Below, piece by piece: positions 1 to 8,593 of a stretch of 10,061 nt of DNA. Location: the NCBI GenBank assembly GCA_003543035.1, contig DPJL01000410.1:1-10061 (forward strand), written 5' to 3'. The first letter of the stretch is position 1. The number at the start of each line of letters is the position of its first letter. This stretch comes from Micromonosporaceae bacterium (GTDB taxonomy: Bacteria; Actinomycetota; Actinomycetes; Mycobacteriales; Micromonosporaceae). The notes beneath the pieces are model-generated. The model was not told where the DNA came from. It was given only the letters and a program-made list of their open reading frames with translations, and searched no databases. Both the position numbers and the translations under genes were made by a program.

Positions 1-12
1 CTCTTCCGATCT
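1..12. other. Residual Illumina adapter at contig end
   Basis: The first 12 bases, CTCTTCCGATCT, are identical to the last 12 bases of the common Illumina adapter end (GCTCTTCCGATCT). They sit exactly at the left edge, where an untrimmed read end would lie. The comEC reading frame happens to stay open through them, so the four codons they encode should not be counted as protein. Genomic sequence presumably begins at base 13. A chance 12-base match exactly at the first base is very unlikely. Confidence 0.9.
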
Positions 13-1983
13 CTGGCGCTCGGAGCGACCGGCCGATCGAATCTCTGGGTGGTGCGGGCGTCACTGGCGCGGGCCGACGGCTGGCACAGAGTAAACGCTC
101 GAGTGCTCGTGCTGGCCGAGGACGATGCTTGGCGTAATTTCGTGCCCGGTCAGCGGGTGCGGGTGACGGTGCGGTTTGGGCCGTCGCGCGGCGGCGATCT
201 GAAGGCAGCTGTGCTTTCCGCTGTGGGCGCGCCGGTCCCGCTGGGAGAGCCGGCGCTGTTCCAGATAGCCGCCGCAGACCTGCGAGCCGGTCTGCAGAAG
301 GCATGCGCGCCGTTGGACGATCTGCAGGGCGGTTTGCTGCCCGGCTTGGTGGTGGGCGACACGAGCCGGCTCGATCCAGAGCTGGAACAGCAGTTTCGCG
401 ACGCCGGCCTCACACACTTGACCGCCGTGAGTGGTAGCAACATCGCACTCGTGGCCGGGTGCATCATCCTGATTGCCCGGCGGATCCGGCTCGGTCCAAG
501 GTGGACGGCCGCGCTAGCCGCGCTGGCCGTCGTCGGCTTCGTCATCCTCGTCCGGCCATCGCCCAGTGTGCTGCGCGCGGCTCTGATGGGTGGGGTTGGT
601 CTGCTGGCGCTCACAAGTGGGCGTAAGCGAGCCGCGCTTCCGGCCCTTGGCGCGACTGTCACCGCTCTCCTGGTGTTGGACCCCGAACTCGCCAGTGAAG
701 CCGGGTTCGCGCTGTCCGTCATGGCAACTGGCGGCCTTTTGATCCTCGCGCCGTCGCTGCGTGACGCACTGACACGTCGAGGCGTGCCGGGCGGCGTGGC
801 CGAGGCGCTGGCCATCCCGGCGAGCGCGCAGCTGGCATGTGCCCCGGTCATTGCCGGCATCAGCGGGACGGTCAGCCTGGTAGCGGTCCCGGCCAATCTG
901 CTCGCTGTCCCCGCGGTGGCCCCAGCGACGATCAGTGGGGTGGTCGCGGCAACCTTGTCCCCGATCTGGCCCGCCGGAGCTCAATTCGCAGCCTGGCTGG
1001 GCAGTTGGCCCGCCTGGTGGCTGGTGAAAGTGGCACAGGTCAGCAGTGCGGTGCCCGCTGGAGCTCTGCCGTGGCCTGCCGGAGTCGGCGGCGCACTACT
1101 GCTGGCCGCGCTCACCCTGGCACTCCTACTCGGGTTCAGGAGCCAGCGGGTGCGCCGGGTCGTGGTCGTGGTGGCGCTTGCCGCTGTGGTTGGCGCTGTC
1201 CCACTCCGGATGGTCGGACCGGGTTGGCCGCCATCGGGTTGGATCATTGCCGTCTGCGACGTCGGGCAGGGCGACGCTGTTGTCCTGCGGGCGGGGGACG
1301 GGTCGGCGGTGCTCATCGACGCCGGACCCGAACTTGAGCCGGTCTCGGAATGCTTGCGCGCCTTGGGAATCCGCAGTCTCGCACTGGTCTTTCTGAGCCA
1401 CCTTCACCTAGACCACATCGGTGGGTTGCGTGGCGTGCTGCCATATAAGCCCAGCCAGATCATCATCCCGGCCTATCCGGAGCCGCAGGCCGGGCGCGAA
1501 GCGGTCATCCGGGCGGCGGGCACCGCGGGGGTTCCGATGGTCAAAGCCGCGCGGGGAACGGTCTGGACGGCCGGCGAGGTGACCCTGAGAGTCCTCTACA
1601 CGCCACCATTGGCCGGGACGAGATCGGATCCGAACAACAATTCGCTGGTGCTGCAGGCCGAGGTGCTCGGTGTGCGAGTGCTCCTACTCGGGGACGCGGA
1701 AACCGAGCAGCAGCAACTGCTTCGCGACTCCTATCCGGGGCTCAGGACGGACGTGTTGAAGATCGCTCACCACGGCTCCGCCTACCAGGACCCGGTTCTC
1801 CTGGATGAAGCCGCGCCTCGGATCGCGCTGGTATCCGTGGGAGCGGGCAATGACTACGGGCATCCCAACCCGGCACTCATGGCGAGACTGCTGCGCGGCG
1901 GCACGCGGGTGTTGCGTACCGATGTGGACGGAGACGTCGCGGTGGTGCTCGACGAAGGCCGGCTCATGGTGTCCGTGAGATGA
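13..1983 (+). CDS. comEC: ComEC/Rec2 DNA-internalisation channel, 5' partial
   Basis: ComEC proteins are polytopic membrane proteins that pass single-stranded DNA into the cytoplasm during natural transformation. The frame is open from the left edge, so the N-terminus (probably 100 or more residues) is missing; the GTG at 49 is internal. Numbering from that GTG, the end of the N-terminal soluble domain covers about residues 1-110. The competence domain starts with the family motif TAVSGSNIALVAG (125-137) and has many hydrophobic helices to about residue 395. A C-terminal metallo-beta-lactamase-like domain follows: DVGQGD (404-409), SHLHLDH (450-456), GDAE (548-551), KIAHHGS (571-577) and GHP (604-606), so its metal-ligand motifs look intact. 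comEC next to holA is a common actinobacterial arrangement. Many actinobacteria that carry comEC are not known to be competent, so uptake activity here is unproven. Confidence 0.93.
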   Translation: MALGATGRSNLWVVRASLARADGWHRVNARVLVLAEDDAWRNFVPGQRVRVTVRFGPSRGGDLKAAVLSAVGAPVPLGEPALFQIAAADLRAGLQKACAPLDDLQGGLLPGLVVGDTSRLDPELEQQFRDAGLTHLTAVSGSNIALVAGCIILIARRIRLGPRWTAALAALAVVGFVILVRPSPSVLRAALMGGVGLLALTSGRKRAALPALGATVTALLVLDPELASEAGFALSVMATGGLLILAPSLRDALTRRGVPGGVAEALAIPASAQLACAPVIAGISGTVSLVAVPANLLAVPAVAPATISGVVAATLSPIWPAGAQFAAWLGSWPAWWLVKVAQVSSAVPAGALPWPAGVGGALLLAALTLALLLGFRSQRVRRVVVVVALAAVVGAVPLRMVGPGWPPSGWIIAVCDVGQGDAVVLRAGDGSAVLIDAGPELEPVSECLRALGIRSLALVFLSHLHLDHIGGLRGVLPYKPSQIIIPAYPEPQAGREAVIRAAGTAGVPMVKAARGTVWTAGEVTLRVLYTPPLAGTRSDPNNNSLVLQAEVLGVRVLLLGDAETEQQQLLRDSYPGLRTDVLKIAHHGSAYQDPVLLDEAAPRIALVSVGAGNDYGHPNPALMARLLRGGTRVLRTDVDGDVAVVLDEGRLMVSVR

Positions 1984-2061
1984 CCAGCGGCACGACCGGG
2001 TGACGTGGCGCGACATGAGGGTGGACGCTGTGCCGGGTGCGCATGCGACGATGGCTTCGTG

Positions 2062-3042
2062 GTGAGTCAGGTTCCGTCCCCCCAACTGACCCCGGTGATG
2101 CTCGTCCTCGGCGATGAGGAGTTGCTGGTGGCGCGAGCGGTCGCCGACGCGGCGACCTGGGCCAGGGCCGCCGACCCGCAAACCGAGGTCCGTGAGTTCG
2201 AGGCATCGTCGCTGCTGCCTGGTGAGCTTGCCGAGCTGCTGAGCCCGTCGCTGTTCGGCGGTAGGCGCGTCGCTGTGCTGCGTGGCGGCCAGGACGCCCG
2301 GAAAGAGCTTGTGAGCGTGGTCCTGGACTACGTGAAGGAGCCTGATCCCGAGGTGACCCTGGTGATCACCCACGCTGGCGGGGCGAAGGGCAAGGCTTTC
2401 GCCGAGAGCCTGACCAAGGCCGGTGCGGCGGTGGTCCCAGCGGCCAAAATCAGCCGGCATCGCGATCGGGTCGACTTCGTCACGGGCGAGTTCCGCCGGC
2501 TCGGTGGCAAATGTGGCAATGACGCGGCCGAAGCGCTCATCGAAGCGGTCGGTCACGACCTTCGTGAGCTGGCGGCCGCCTGTGCGCAGCTGACGGCCGA
2601 CACCGGGGGCCGGGTTGATCTCGCGACCGTGGCGCGTTACTACAAGGGGCGCGCTGAGGTGAGCGGATTCACGGTCGCTGATGCGGCTGTGGCCGGCGAC
2701 ACCGCGGCCGCCCTGGAAGCGTTGCGCTGGGCGTTGCATGCGGGCGTTGACCCGGTACCCATAGCGGATGCTTTGGCTGATGGGGTTCGCACCGTGGCCC
2801 GCGTCGCCTCCGCCGGCCGGGGCAGCCCATATCAATTGGCGGCGAATCTCGGCCTGCCCGCCTGGAAGATCGAGAAGGCGCAACGGCAGGCTCGTGGTTG
2901 GACTCCCGACGGTCTCGTGCTCGCGATGCGAGCCGCCGCCACCTGCAACGCCGACGTCAAAGGCGGCGGCGAGGATCGGGCCTATGTGCTCGAGCGGACC
3001 ATCATGGCATTCGCCTCCGCACGCCAGGCGGGTGCGAGATGA
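2062..3042 (+). CDS. holA: DNA polymerase III delta subunit
   Basis: The delta subunit is part of the clamp-loader complex and opens the beta sliding clamp during chromosome replication. The protein is 326 residues from the chosen start, a usual length. Family features are the N-terminal LVLGDEELLVARAV strand-helix (about 14-27), FGGRRVAVLRGG (about 68-79), an ITHAGGAKGK segment in the degenerate AAA+ region, and the helical collar domain with HDLRELAAACAQL and the AALEALRWALHAG helix. No Walker A motif is seen, as expected for delta. The start is uncertain: GTG 2062 and GTG 2059 place the conserved LVLGDEE close to the N-terminus, whereas GTG 2005 would add a Cys-rich 19-residue extension that does not look like the family. 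None has a strong Shine-Dalgarno. It follows comEC by 78 bases and overlaps the next gene. Confidence 0.92.
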   Translation: MSQVPSPQLTPVMLVLGDEELLVARAVADAATWARAADPQTEVREFEASSLLPGELAELLSPSLFGGRRVAVLRGGQDARKELVSVVLDYVKEPDPEVTLVITHAGGAKGKAFAESLTKAGAAVVPAAKISRHRDRVDFVTGEFRRLGGKCGNDAAEALIEAVGHDLRELAAACAQLTADTGGRVDLATVARYYKGRAEVSGFTVADAAVAGDTAAALEALRWALHAGVDPVPIADALADGVRTVARVASAGRGSPYQLAANLGLPAWKIEKAQRQARGWTPDGLVLAMRAAATCNADVKGGGEDRAYVLERTIMAFASARQAGAR

Positions 3043-3476
3043 CTGTCGTGCGATCCCGGCGCGCCGGGATCAGCGCGGAGGAGGCGCGGCACCGGCCGCT
3101 CTACACGAGAGTCCTTGGGCTGCAATACCTTCGGCCCAGCAGTCTGCTCTGTTTCCTCTTCTTCGAAGGCGCGATCGCACTCGCCGCTCTGCTCGCCCTG
3201 GCTGAGCTGGTCAACTGGTGGGTGGTCGCGGTGCTGCCCGCCTCGGTGGCGGCCATGGTGAAGCTCAACGATGTGATCGCCGGTGCCGCGGCGCATGCCA
3301 ACGCGGCGAAGCTTCCGAAGGCCCGGGGGACGGCGAAAGTGCCTCAGCGGCCCGCTGTGGAGCCGGTGAGCAGCGCTCCGGTCAGCGGTTCGCCGACCAG
3401 TCCCGCACCCGCCGAGCCGTGGGTGGGCTCACCCGAGCAGCGGGCGAGACAATCGGCAATGCGCCGCTACGAATGA
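3039..3476 (+). CDS. Small two-helix membrane protein of unknown function
   Basis: This encodes 145 residues. The ATG at 3039 overlaps the holA stop in an ATGA, which implies translational coupling and decides the start; a longer open frame back to 2898 would lie inside holA and is Arg-rich shadow sequence. The order is a basic cytoplasmic-looking N-terminus (1-30), two hydrophobic segments (about 34-57 and 60-83) separated by NWW, and a Pro/Ala/Ser-rich, probably disordered tail (87-132) ending in a charged QRARQSAMRRYE. There is no signal peptidase site. I do not recognise a characterised family. It resembles uncharacterised proteins that I recall next to holA in other actinomycetes, but I cannot check that here. 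A function cannot be assigned. Confidence 0.85.
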   Translation: MTVVRSRRAGISAEEARHRPLYTRVLGLQYLRPSSLLCFLFFEGAIALAALLALAELVNWWVVAVLPASVAAMVKLNDVIAGAAAHANAAKLPKARGTAKVPQRPAVEPVSSAPVSGSPTSPAPAEPWVGSPEQRARQSAMRRYE

Positions 3477-3482
3477 CACGCG

Positions 3483-3517
3483 TAAAGCCCGGTCCTCGCA
3501 GGGAGGACCGGGCTTTA
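3483..3517. terminator. Bidirectional hairpin terminator between convergent genes
   Basis: The stem TAAAGCCCGGTCCTC (3483-3497) pairs perfectly with 3503-3517 around a 5-base loop, giving 15 base pairs. The A-rich foot on one side is a T-rich foot on the other strand, so it can work in both directions. It lies 6 bases after the stop of the membrane protein gene and 12 bases beyond the rpsT stop on the opposite strand, exactly where two converging transcripts need to end. Confidence 0.9.
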
Positions 3518-3529
3518 AAGCTTTGTGGC

Positions 3530-3796
3530 TCAGGCGGAGAGCGAAGCAACCTTCTTGGCGATGGCCGACTTGCGGTTGGCCGCCTGGTTCTTGTGGATGA
3601 CGCCCTTGCTGACGGCCTTGTCCAGCTTGCGCGAAGCGTCGCGCATCAGCGTGGCCGCGCCCTCGAGGTCGCCGCTGGCGGTCGCCTCGTGGAACTTGCG
3701 GACAGCGGTCTTGAGCGCCGACTTGACCGACTTGTTGCGCAGCCGAGCCTTCTCGTTCTGCTTGTTGCGCTTGATCTGAGACTTGATGTTCGCCAC
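3530..3796 (-). CDS. rpsT: 30S ribosomal protein S20
   Basis: S20 is a primary 16S rRNA-binding protein of the small subunit. The 88-residue protein has the family's usual length and strongly basic helical character: MANIKSQIKRNKQN at the N-terminus, LRNKSVKSALKT near 19-30, and the C-terminal VIHKNQAANRKSAIAKKV (about 66-83). The start codon is GTG (complement of 3794-3796). It is preceded, reading on the minus strand, by GAAGG at 3808-3804 with a 7-base spacer, a good Shine-Dalgarno. The gene is monocistronic, with its own promoter about 75 bases upstream and a strong hairpin after it. Confidence 0.98.
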   Translation of the reverse strand: MANIKSQIKRNKQNEKARLRNKSVKSALKTAVRKFHEATASGDLEGAATLMRDASRKLDKAVSKGVIHKNQAANRKSAIAKKVASLSA

Positions 3797-3872
3797 GCGA
3801 CAGCCTTCGTCCTGCTCGTCAGTAGTTATTTGTCCGGGGGACCGGCGCAGAGTGCATCGGTCGCGACGTGCC

Positions 3873-3902
3873 AGATTACCAGGTGCGCGGAACAGGAGAC
3901 AA
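3873..3902 (-). promoter_or_regulatory. Probable housekeeping promoter of rpsT
   Basis: On the minus strand, TTGTCT (3902-3897) and TAATCT (3878-3873) are separated by 18 bases, a plausible sigma-70/HrdB-type -35/-10 pair. Transcription would start near 3866 and give an rpsT leader of roughly 70 bases. The -35 lies just 5 bases beyond the stop codon of the upstream minus-strand kinase gene, so rpsT is not forced to depend on that gene's transcript. Confidence 0.55.
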
Positions 3903-3907
3903 ACCGC

Positions 3908-4864
3908 TCACGCCCAGCCTTGCCGGCGCGCCAGCCACCGTAACGTCAACTCGCCGTAAAACTGCTGGTGGTTGCGCACCTCAGGGGAGGTGTCGATCTC
4001 CGGCTGCGCTCCCGCATAGAGGTAGTAACCGAGGAATGCGGCCAGCGCGGCGTCCAACGCGTCTGACGGCAGGCCGGCGGCGATGGGATGGCTCTCGAAC
4101 AGGGCATCGCCATCGAGCCCACTGGCCTCCGCGCTGAGTAGCAGCGAGATCAGATCGAACCAGGCCGGTCCGTGGACCAGCCAGTTCCAGTCGCAGATCC
4201 ACGCCTGGCCAGAGGAGTCGATCACGATGTTGTCGAGGCGGAGATCACAGTGGATCAGTGAGGTGCTGCCGCGAGTGAGTTCGTCGAAGCGGCTTTCGAG
4301 CCTGATGAGTTCGCGCAGCTGCGGGTGGGACTGGTCTGCCGCGCCCGTCCGCCACTTGTTCAGCGCAGAGTCGATCACCTCGCCCCAGCTTCCAAGCTCC
4401 TGCGCCAGCAGCTCTTCTGTCGGCTGGGCCAGGATCTCGGTGGTGACCGTCAATGCTTTAAGAGCAGATTTCAATTCGGCGGGTACCCAAGGAAGCTCCG
4501 GCGTATGAGCCCCCGGAATCGGATCGAGGCTGAGCACGAAGTGCCCGGCCAGATCGGCACTCCAGCGCAGCCGGGCACTGGGAATCCCGGCCGGAAGCAC
4601 GGCTGTGAACTTCGCCTCCTGCTCATACCACCCGGCCACGTCGGTGGTGCGCGACGCCGCTTTGATGAAGTGCTGCTCCCCGTCGGCCGTGCTGACCAGC
4701 GCGGCGAAGCCCGGGGTGAAGCCGCAGCCGCTGACCCGGACGTCGAGAACTCGAGCCCCAAGCCGCTCCTCGAGTGCTTGCCGGAACTCGGCAGGCAGCT
4801 CTTCCCACCCGGGCCGATTGGCGGTCCGGTCGTAGGGCACCGACGGAAGCAACTGCTGTGGCAT
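3908..4864 (-). CDS. Aminoglycoside phosphotransferase (APH)-family kinase
   Basis: The protein has 318 residues and a protein-kinase-like fold of the APH/choline kinase superfamily, which transfers phosphate from ATP to a small-molecule hydroxyl. Visible motifs are the Gly-containing loop SGCGFTPGFAA (45-55), a candidate ATP-binding Lys at 68 in FIKAA, a candidate partner Glu at 81 or 83, the catalytic loop LIHCDLRLDNIVI with H205, D207 and N212, and the metal-binding D225 in ICDWNWLVHGP. All catalytic residues appear present, so an active kinase is likely. The substrate cannot be read from the sequence; membership of this family alone does not imply antibiotic resistance. The ATG at 4864 has only a weak GGGGA upstream. 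It is divergent from lepA and ends 111 bases before the rpsT start. Confidence 0.88.
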   Translation of the reverse strand: MPQQLLPSVPYDRTANRPGWEELPAEFRQALEERLGARVLDVRVSGCGFTPGFAALVSTADGEQHFIKAASRTTDVAGWYEQEAKFTAVLPAGIPSARLRWSADLAGHFVLSLDPIPGAHTPELPWVPAELKSALKALTVTTEILAQPTEELLAQELGSWGEVIDSALNKWRTGAADQSHPQLRELIRLESRFDELTRGSTSLIHCDLRLDNIVIDSSGQAWICDWNWLVHGPAWFDLISLLLSAEASGLDGDALFESHPIAAGLPSDALDAALAAFLGYYLYAGAQPEIDTSPEVRNHQQFYGELTLRWLARRQGWA

Positions 4865-4990
4865 GAGAGGAATCGTCCCCGGATGCGGGTGGTGACGGCT
4901 ACTGGTTTATCCCTCGGCGGCCTTTCCCGGCGACGTGGGACCATAGGTTGTCAATCACCGCTCAGCATTCGCCTCAAGGATCGGACCACT
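4865..4990. promoter_or_regulatory. Divergent kinase/lepA intergenic promoter region
   Basis: These 126 bases separate the two divergent start codons and must hold both promoters. For lepA the best -10 candidate is TAGGTT (4944-4949), about 40 bases before the GTG, with no convincing -35 at the right distance. On the minus strand a TTGACA (4954-4949) is present, but nothing resembling a -10 lies 16-18 bases from it. AAGGA at 4976-4980, 10 bases before the lepA GTG, is its likely ribosome-binding site. Confidence 0.35.
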
Positions 4991-6859
<1,869 letters not shown>

Positions 6860-6861
6860 TC

Positions 6862-7377
6862 ATGACAGGTCACTGTTTCCGGTGCGGTGAGGCGTTGCCG
6901 TCGGCTCCGCCTGCCATCTGCCGGGCGTGCGGCTACGAGCAGTACATCAACGCGCGGCCGACGGCGAGCCTGCTCATTGAGGATGACGCGGGGCGGGTTC
7001 TGCTGCTGCGGCGCTCGAGGCCGCCGGGGGTGGGGCTCTGGGAGACGCCTGGTGGCTTCTGCGACACCTGGGAGGAGCCGGCTGACGCGGCTATCCGGGA
7101 AGGGCGCGAAGAGCTTGGCGTGGAAGTGATCCTGGGCTCTTTCGTCGGCATGTATGTGGGCGGCTATGAGTTCCAGGGTGAGACATTCCCTGTGCTGGAT
7201 TGCTTCTGGTGGGCGAGGTTGCCCGAAGGCGCCCAATTGATCCTTGATCCGGCCGAGTCATCGCAGGCCGCTTGGTTCGAGCTGAGCGCTCCGCCGCCGT
7301 TGGCGTTCAGCACAATGATCCGAGCAGTTCAGGACGCTGCAGTGTCAAAAACCCGACGAGTTCGAGTAACTGGTTGA
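6862..7377 (+). CDS. NUDIX hydrolase with N-terminal zinc ribbon
   Basis: NUDIX enzymes cleave nucleoside diphosphates linked to another moiety. This 171-residue protein starts with a four-cysteine zinc ribbon (C5, C8, C20, C23) of the kind seen before NADH pyrophosphatase-like NUDIX domains. A complete NUDIX box follows at 65-87: G65, E71, R79-E80, E83-E84 and G86, matching GX5EX7REUXEEXGU with Gly in the U position of REUXEE. The domain continues to about residue 150. The substrate is unknown; the protein is shorter than NudC and lacks an obvious NudC-like C-terminal signature. Its ATG lies 2 bases after the lepA stop, so co-translation with lepA is likely. Its last codons overlap a possible promoter for the downstream secreted-protein gene. 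Confidence 0.92.
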   Translation: MTGHCFRCGEALPSAPPAICRACGYEQYINARPTASLLIEDDAGRVLLLRRSRPPGVGLWETPGGFCDTWEEPADAAIREGREELGVEVILGSFVGMYVGGYEFQGETFPVLDCFWWARLPEGAQLILDPAESSQAAWFELSAPPPLAFSTMIRAVQDAAVSKTRRVRVTG

Positions 7378-7392
7378 TCAGCACATCGTTAC
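7366..7392 (+). promoter_or_regulatory. Candidate ECF-sigma promoter for the secreted repeat proteins
   Basis: GTAAC (7366-7370) and CGTTAC (7387-7392) are separated by 16 bases. AAC-type -35 and CGT-type -10 elements with this spacing are typical of extracytoplasmic-function sigma factors. From memory, BldN-type promoters of Streptomyces aerial-development genes look similar. Transcription would start near 7400, giving a leader of about 65 bases. The -35 overlaps the last codons of the NUDIX gene. No comparable pair was found before the second secreted gene. Confidence 0.35.
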
Positions 7393-7451
7393 CCAGAGTG
7401 CAGTGTTTTGCCGCTTTCGCCCGATATGAGGCATTGCGGGTCCAAAAGTCG

Positions 7452-7473
7452 CACAAGGAGTGACGATGCAGAT
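7452..7473 (+). promoter_or_regulatory. Duplicated ribosome-binding and start region, copy 1
   Basis: These 22 bases are identical to 8572-8593. They contain AAGGAG (7455-7460), a 5-base spacer and the ATG at 7466. The GTG at 7460 overlaps the Shine-Dalgarno itself, so ATG 7466 must be the start. Confidence 0.85.
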
Positions 7474-8494
7474 TAAGAAGGCCGGGGTCGTCGCCGCGGG
7501 CGCGCTCGCGTCCGTGGCGGTCATGGGGGCTCCTGCCGCTGCGGCACCCACCATGGATGCCACAGCATTTACCAAGGCAAGCACGCTCGATTTGGGACGC
7601 GGCGGCGGCTGGCCCGCTCCCTGGGACCAGCCGGCGCAGTCCGCCATTTCGGTCGGCTCTGGCTCCGTGGCGCAGGGTGCCGCATGGCAGATCTGTGGCT
7701 CGGCCGCAATGGCCGGTATCGGTGGCACGGTCGACGCCCTATCGCCGAACACAGTCATGGGCGATTGCAACAACGGCAACGTCAAGCTCAAGCAGGACAC
7801 CCTGCCGGCCGTGATCTCGGTCTTGGACGACAGTGTGCTTTCCGTCGCTACCTGGCAAGCCTGTGGCGCGACGGTCATGGGTGGCATTGGTGGCACCGTG
7901 TCCCTGATGTCGCCGAACACCGTCCTCGGTGACTGCAAGAACGGCAACATCATCATCACCCGTGAACCGACCTACAACAACGAGGAGTCGACCACGGTCG
8001 ACGCCGAGCTGGTTCGCAGTGCCGTCGCCAACAGCAAGGCAAAGACGGTAGCCAAGAAGGACCAGGACGCCCGCAAGGCGTGGGCGACCCGCCAGGGCGC
8101 AGCCAAGGCCAATGCGGCGGCACCGCAGGCACGGCACCCCTGGTCGGCACCGTGGGACACGGAGCCGCAGTCGGCGATTTCCGTCGGCTCGGGTTCGGCG
8201 GCGACCGCCGCGACCTGGCAGGTCTGCGGTGGCGAAGCTGTCTGGGGCGTCGGCGGGGTTCTCACCGCCCAGTCGCCCTCGACTGTGGACGGCGACTGTG
8301 ACAACGCCAACGTCTGGATCGACCAGCAGGATCCGAAGGCGGTCATCTCCGTTCTGGACAACAGCCGGATCAGTCTCGCCGACTGGCAGGTCTGCGGGTC
8401 CACGATCGTCGGTGGCGTAGGTGGCACCGTGAACCTGGCTTCACCGAACACCGTCATCGGCAACTGCAACAACGCCAACACCGTCATCGACTGA
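7466..8494 (+). CDS. Secreted chaplin-like protein with four two-cysteine repeats
   Basis: The 342-residue protein begins with a Sec signal peptide (basic MQIKK, hydrophobic 6-20, AAAAP cleavage region near 26-28). Four repeats follow with the pattern W-Q-x-C-G, then GIGG or GVGG, then SP(N/S)TVxG(D/N)CxN(A/G)N. The cysteines are C77/C101, C133/C157, C254/C278 and C310/C334, always 24 apart, and the repeat pitch within each pair is 56. Repeats 1-2 and 3-4 form two modules joined by a charged Ala/Lys-rich linker (about 166-225). There is no LPXTG, membrane anchor or catalytic motif. The CG...G-x-C layout recalls the chaplin domain, whose cysteines are closer together (about 18-20); chaplins are amyloid-forming surface proteins that coat aerial hyphae. 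I infer a self-assembling surface or matrix role, unproven. The paralogue follows 91 bases downstream. Confidence 0.88.
   Translation: MQIKKAGVVAAGALASVAVMGAPAAAAPTMDATAFTKASTLDLGRGGGWPAPWDQPAQSAISVGSGSVAQGAAWQICGSAAMAGIGGTVDALSPNTVMGDCNNGNVKLKQDTLPAVISVLDDSVLSVATWQACGATVMGGIGGTVSLMSPNTVLGDCKNGNIIITREPTYNNEESTTVDAELVRSAVANSKAKTVAKKDQDARKAWATRQGAAKANAAAPQARHPWSAPWDTEPQSAISVGSGSAATAATWQVCGGEAVWGVGGVLTAQSPSTVDGDCDNANVWIDQQDPKAVISVLDNSRISLADWQVCGSTIVGGVGGTVNLASPNTVIGNCNNANTVID
7610..7960 (+). repeat. Two-repeat module, first copy (residues 49-165)
   Basis: This 351-base coding module matches the later module at 8141-8491 without any gap at a fixed offset of 531 bases. By hand count about 69 of 117 encoded residues are identical. 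It contains one repeat starting ISVGSGS and one starting VISVLD, in that order. Confidence 0.85.
8141..8491 (+). repeat. Two-repeat module, second copy (residues 226-342)
   Basis: This is the second copy of the 117-residue module; all four cysteines, the WxAPWD entry motif and the ISVGSGS and VISVLD repeat starts fall at equivalent positions. The module ends exactly at the stop codon, so the gene is signal peptide, module, linker, module. Confidence 0.85.
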
Positions 8495-8510
8495 CGTCGC
8501 GGCAACGCAC

Positions 8511-8540
8511 TAGGGCGGGTCGCGCCAGCGGCCCGCCCTA
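8511..8540 (+). terminator. Strong intergenic hairpin between the paired secreted genes
   Basis: TAGGGCGGG (8511-8519) pairs with CCCGCCCTA (8532-8540). A T-G wobble and a further CGC/GCG continue the stem inwards to a GCCA loop, about 13 pairs in all. An outer GCAC (8507-8510)/GTGC (8545-8548) pairing is possible after a 4-base bulge. There is no U-tract. It may end or attenuate transcription after the first gene, or stabilise its 3' end. Confidence 0.65.
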
Positions 8541-8571
8541 TCCAGTGCAAATAGACAAAGCTGAAATCGTA

Positions 8572-8593
8572 CACAAGGAGTGACGATGCAGAT
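8572..8593 (+). promoter_or_regulatory. Duplicated ribosome-binding and start region, copy 2
   Basis: Identical over 22 bases to 7452-7473, with AAGGAG at 8575-8580 and ATG at 8586. The sequence further upstream differs from that of copy 1. Confidence 0.85.

Noticed and set aside
2005..2061. N-terminal extension of holA from GTG 2005
   Set aside because: It is Cys-rich, unlike known delta subunits, and lacks a Shine-Dalgarno; starts at 2059 or 2062 fit better, although this is not certain.
1684..2883. 399-codon minus-strand open frame across comEC and holA
   Set aside because: It spans two well-supported plus-strand genes and has no recognisable domain.
4325..4990. 222-codon in-frame N-terminal extension of lepA
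   Set aside because: It is antisense to the kinase gene, does not resemble any LepA N-terminus, and the Shine-Dalgarno and family length support GTG 4991.
7338..7406. Direct repeat TGCAGTGT at 7338-7345 and 7399-7406
   Set aside because: Only 8 bases, and no other sign of a mobile element or recombination site.
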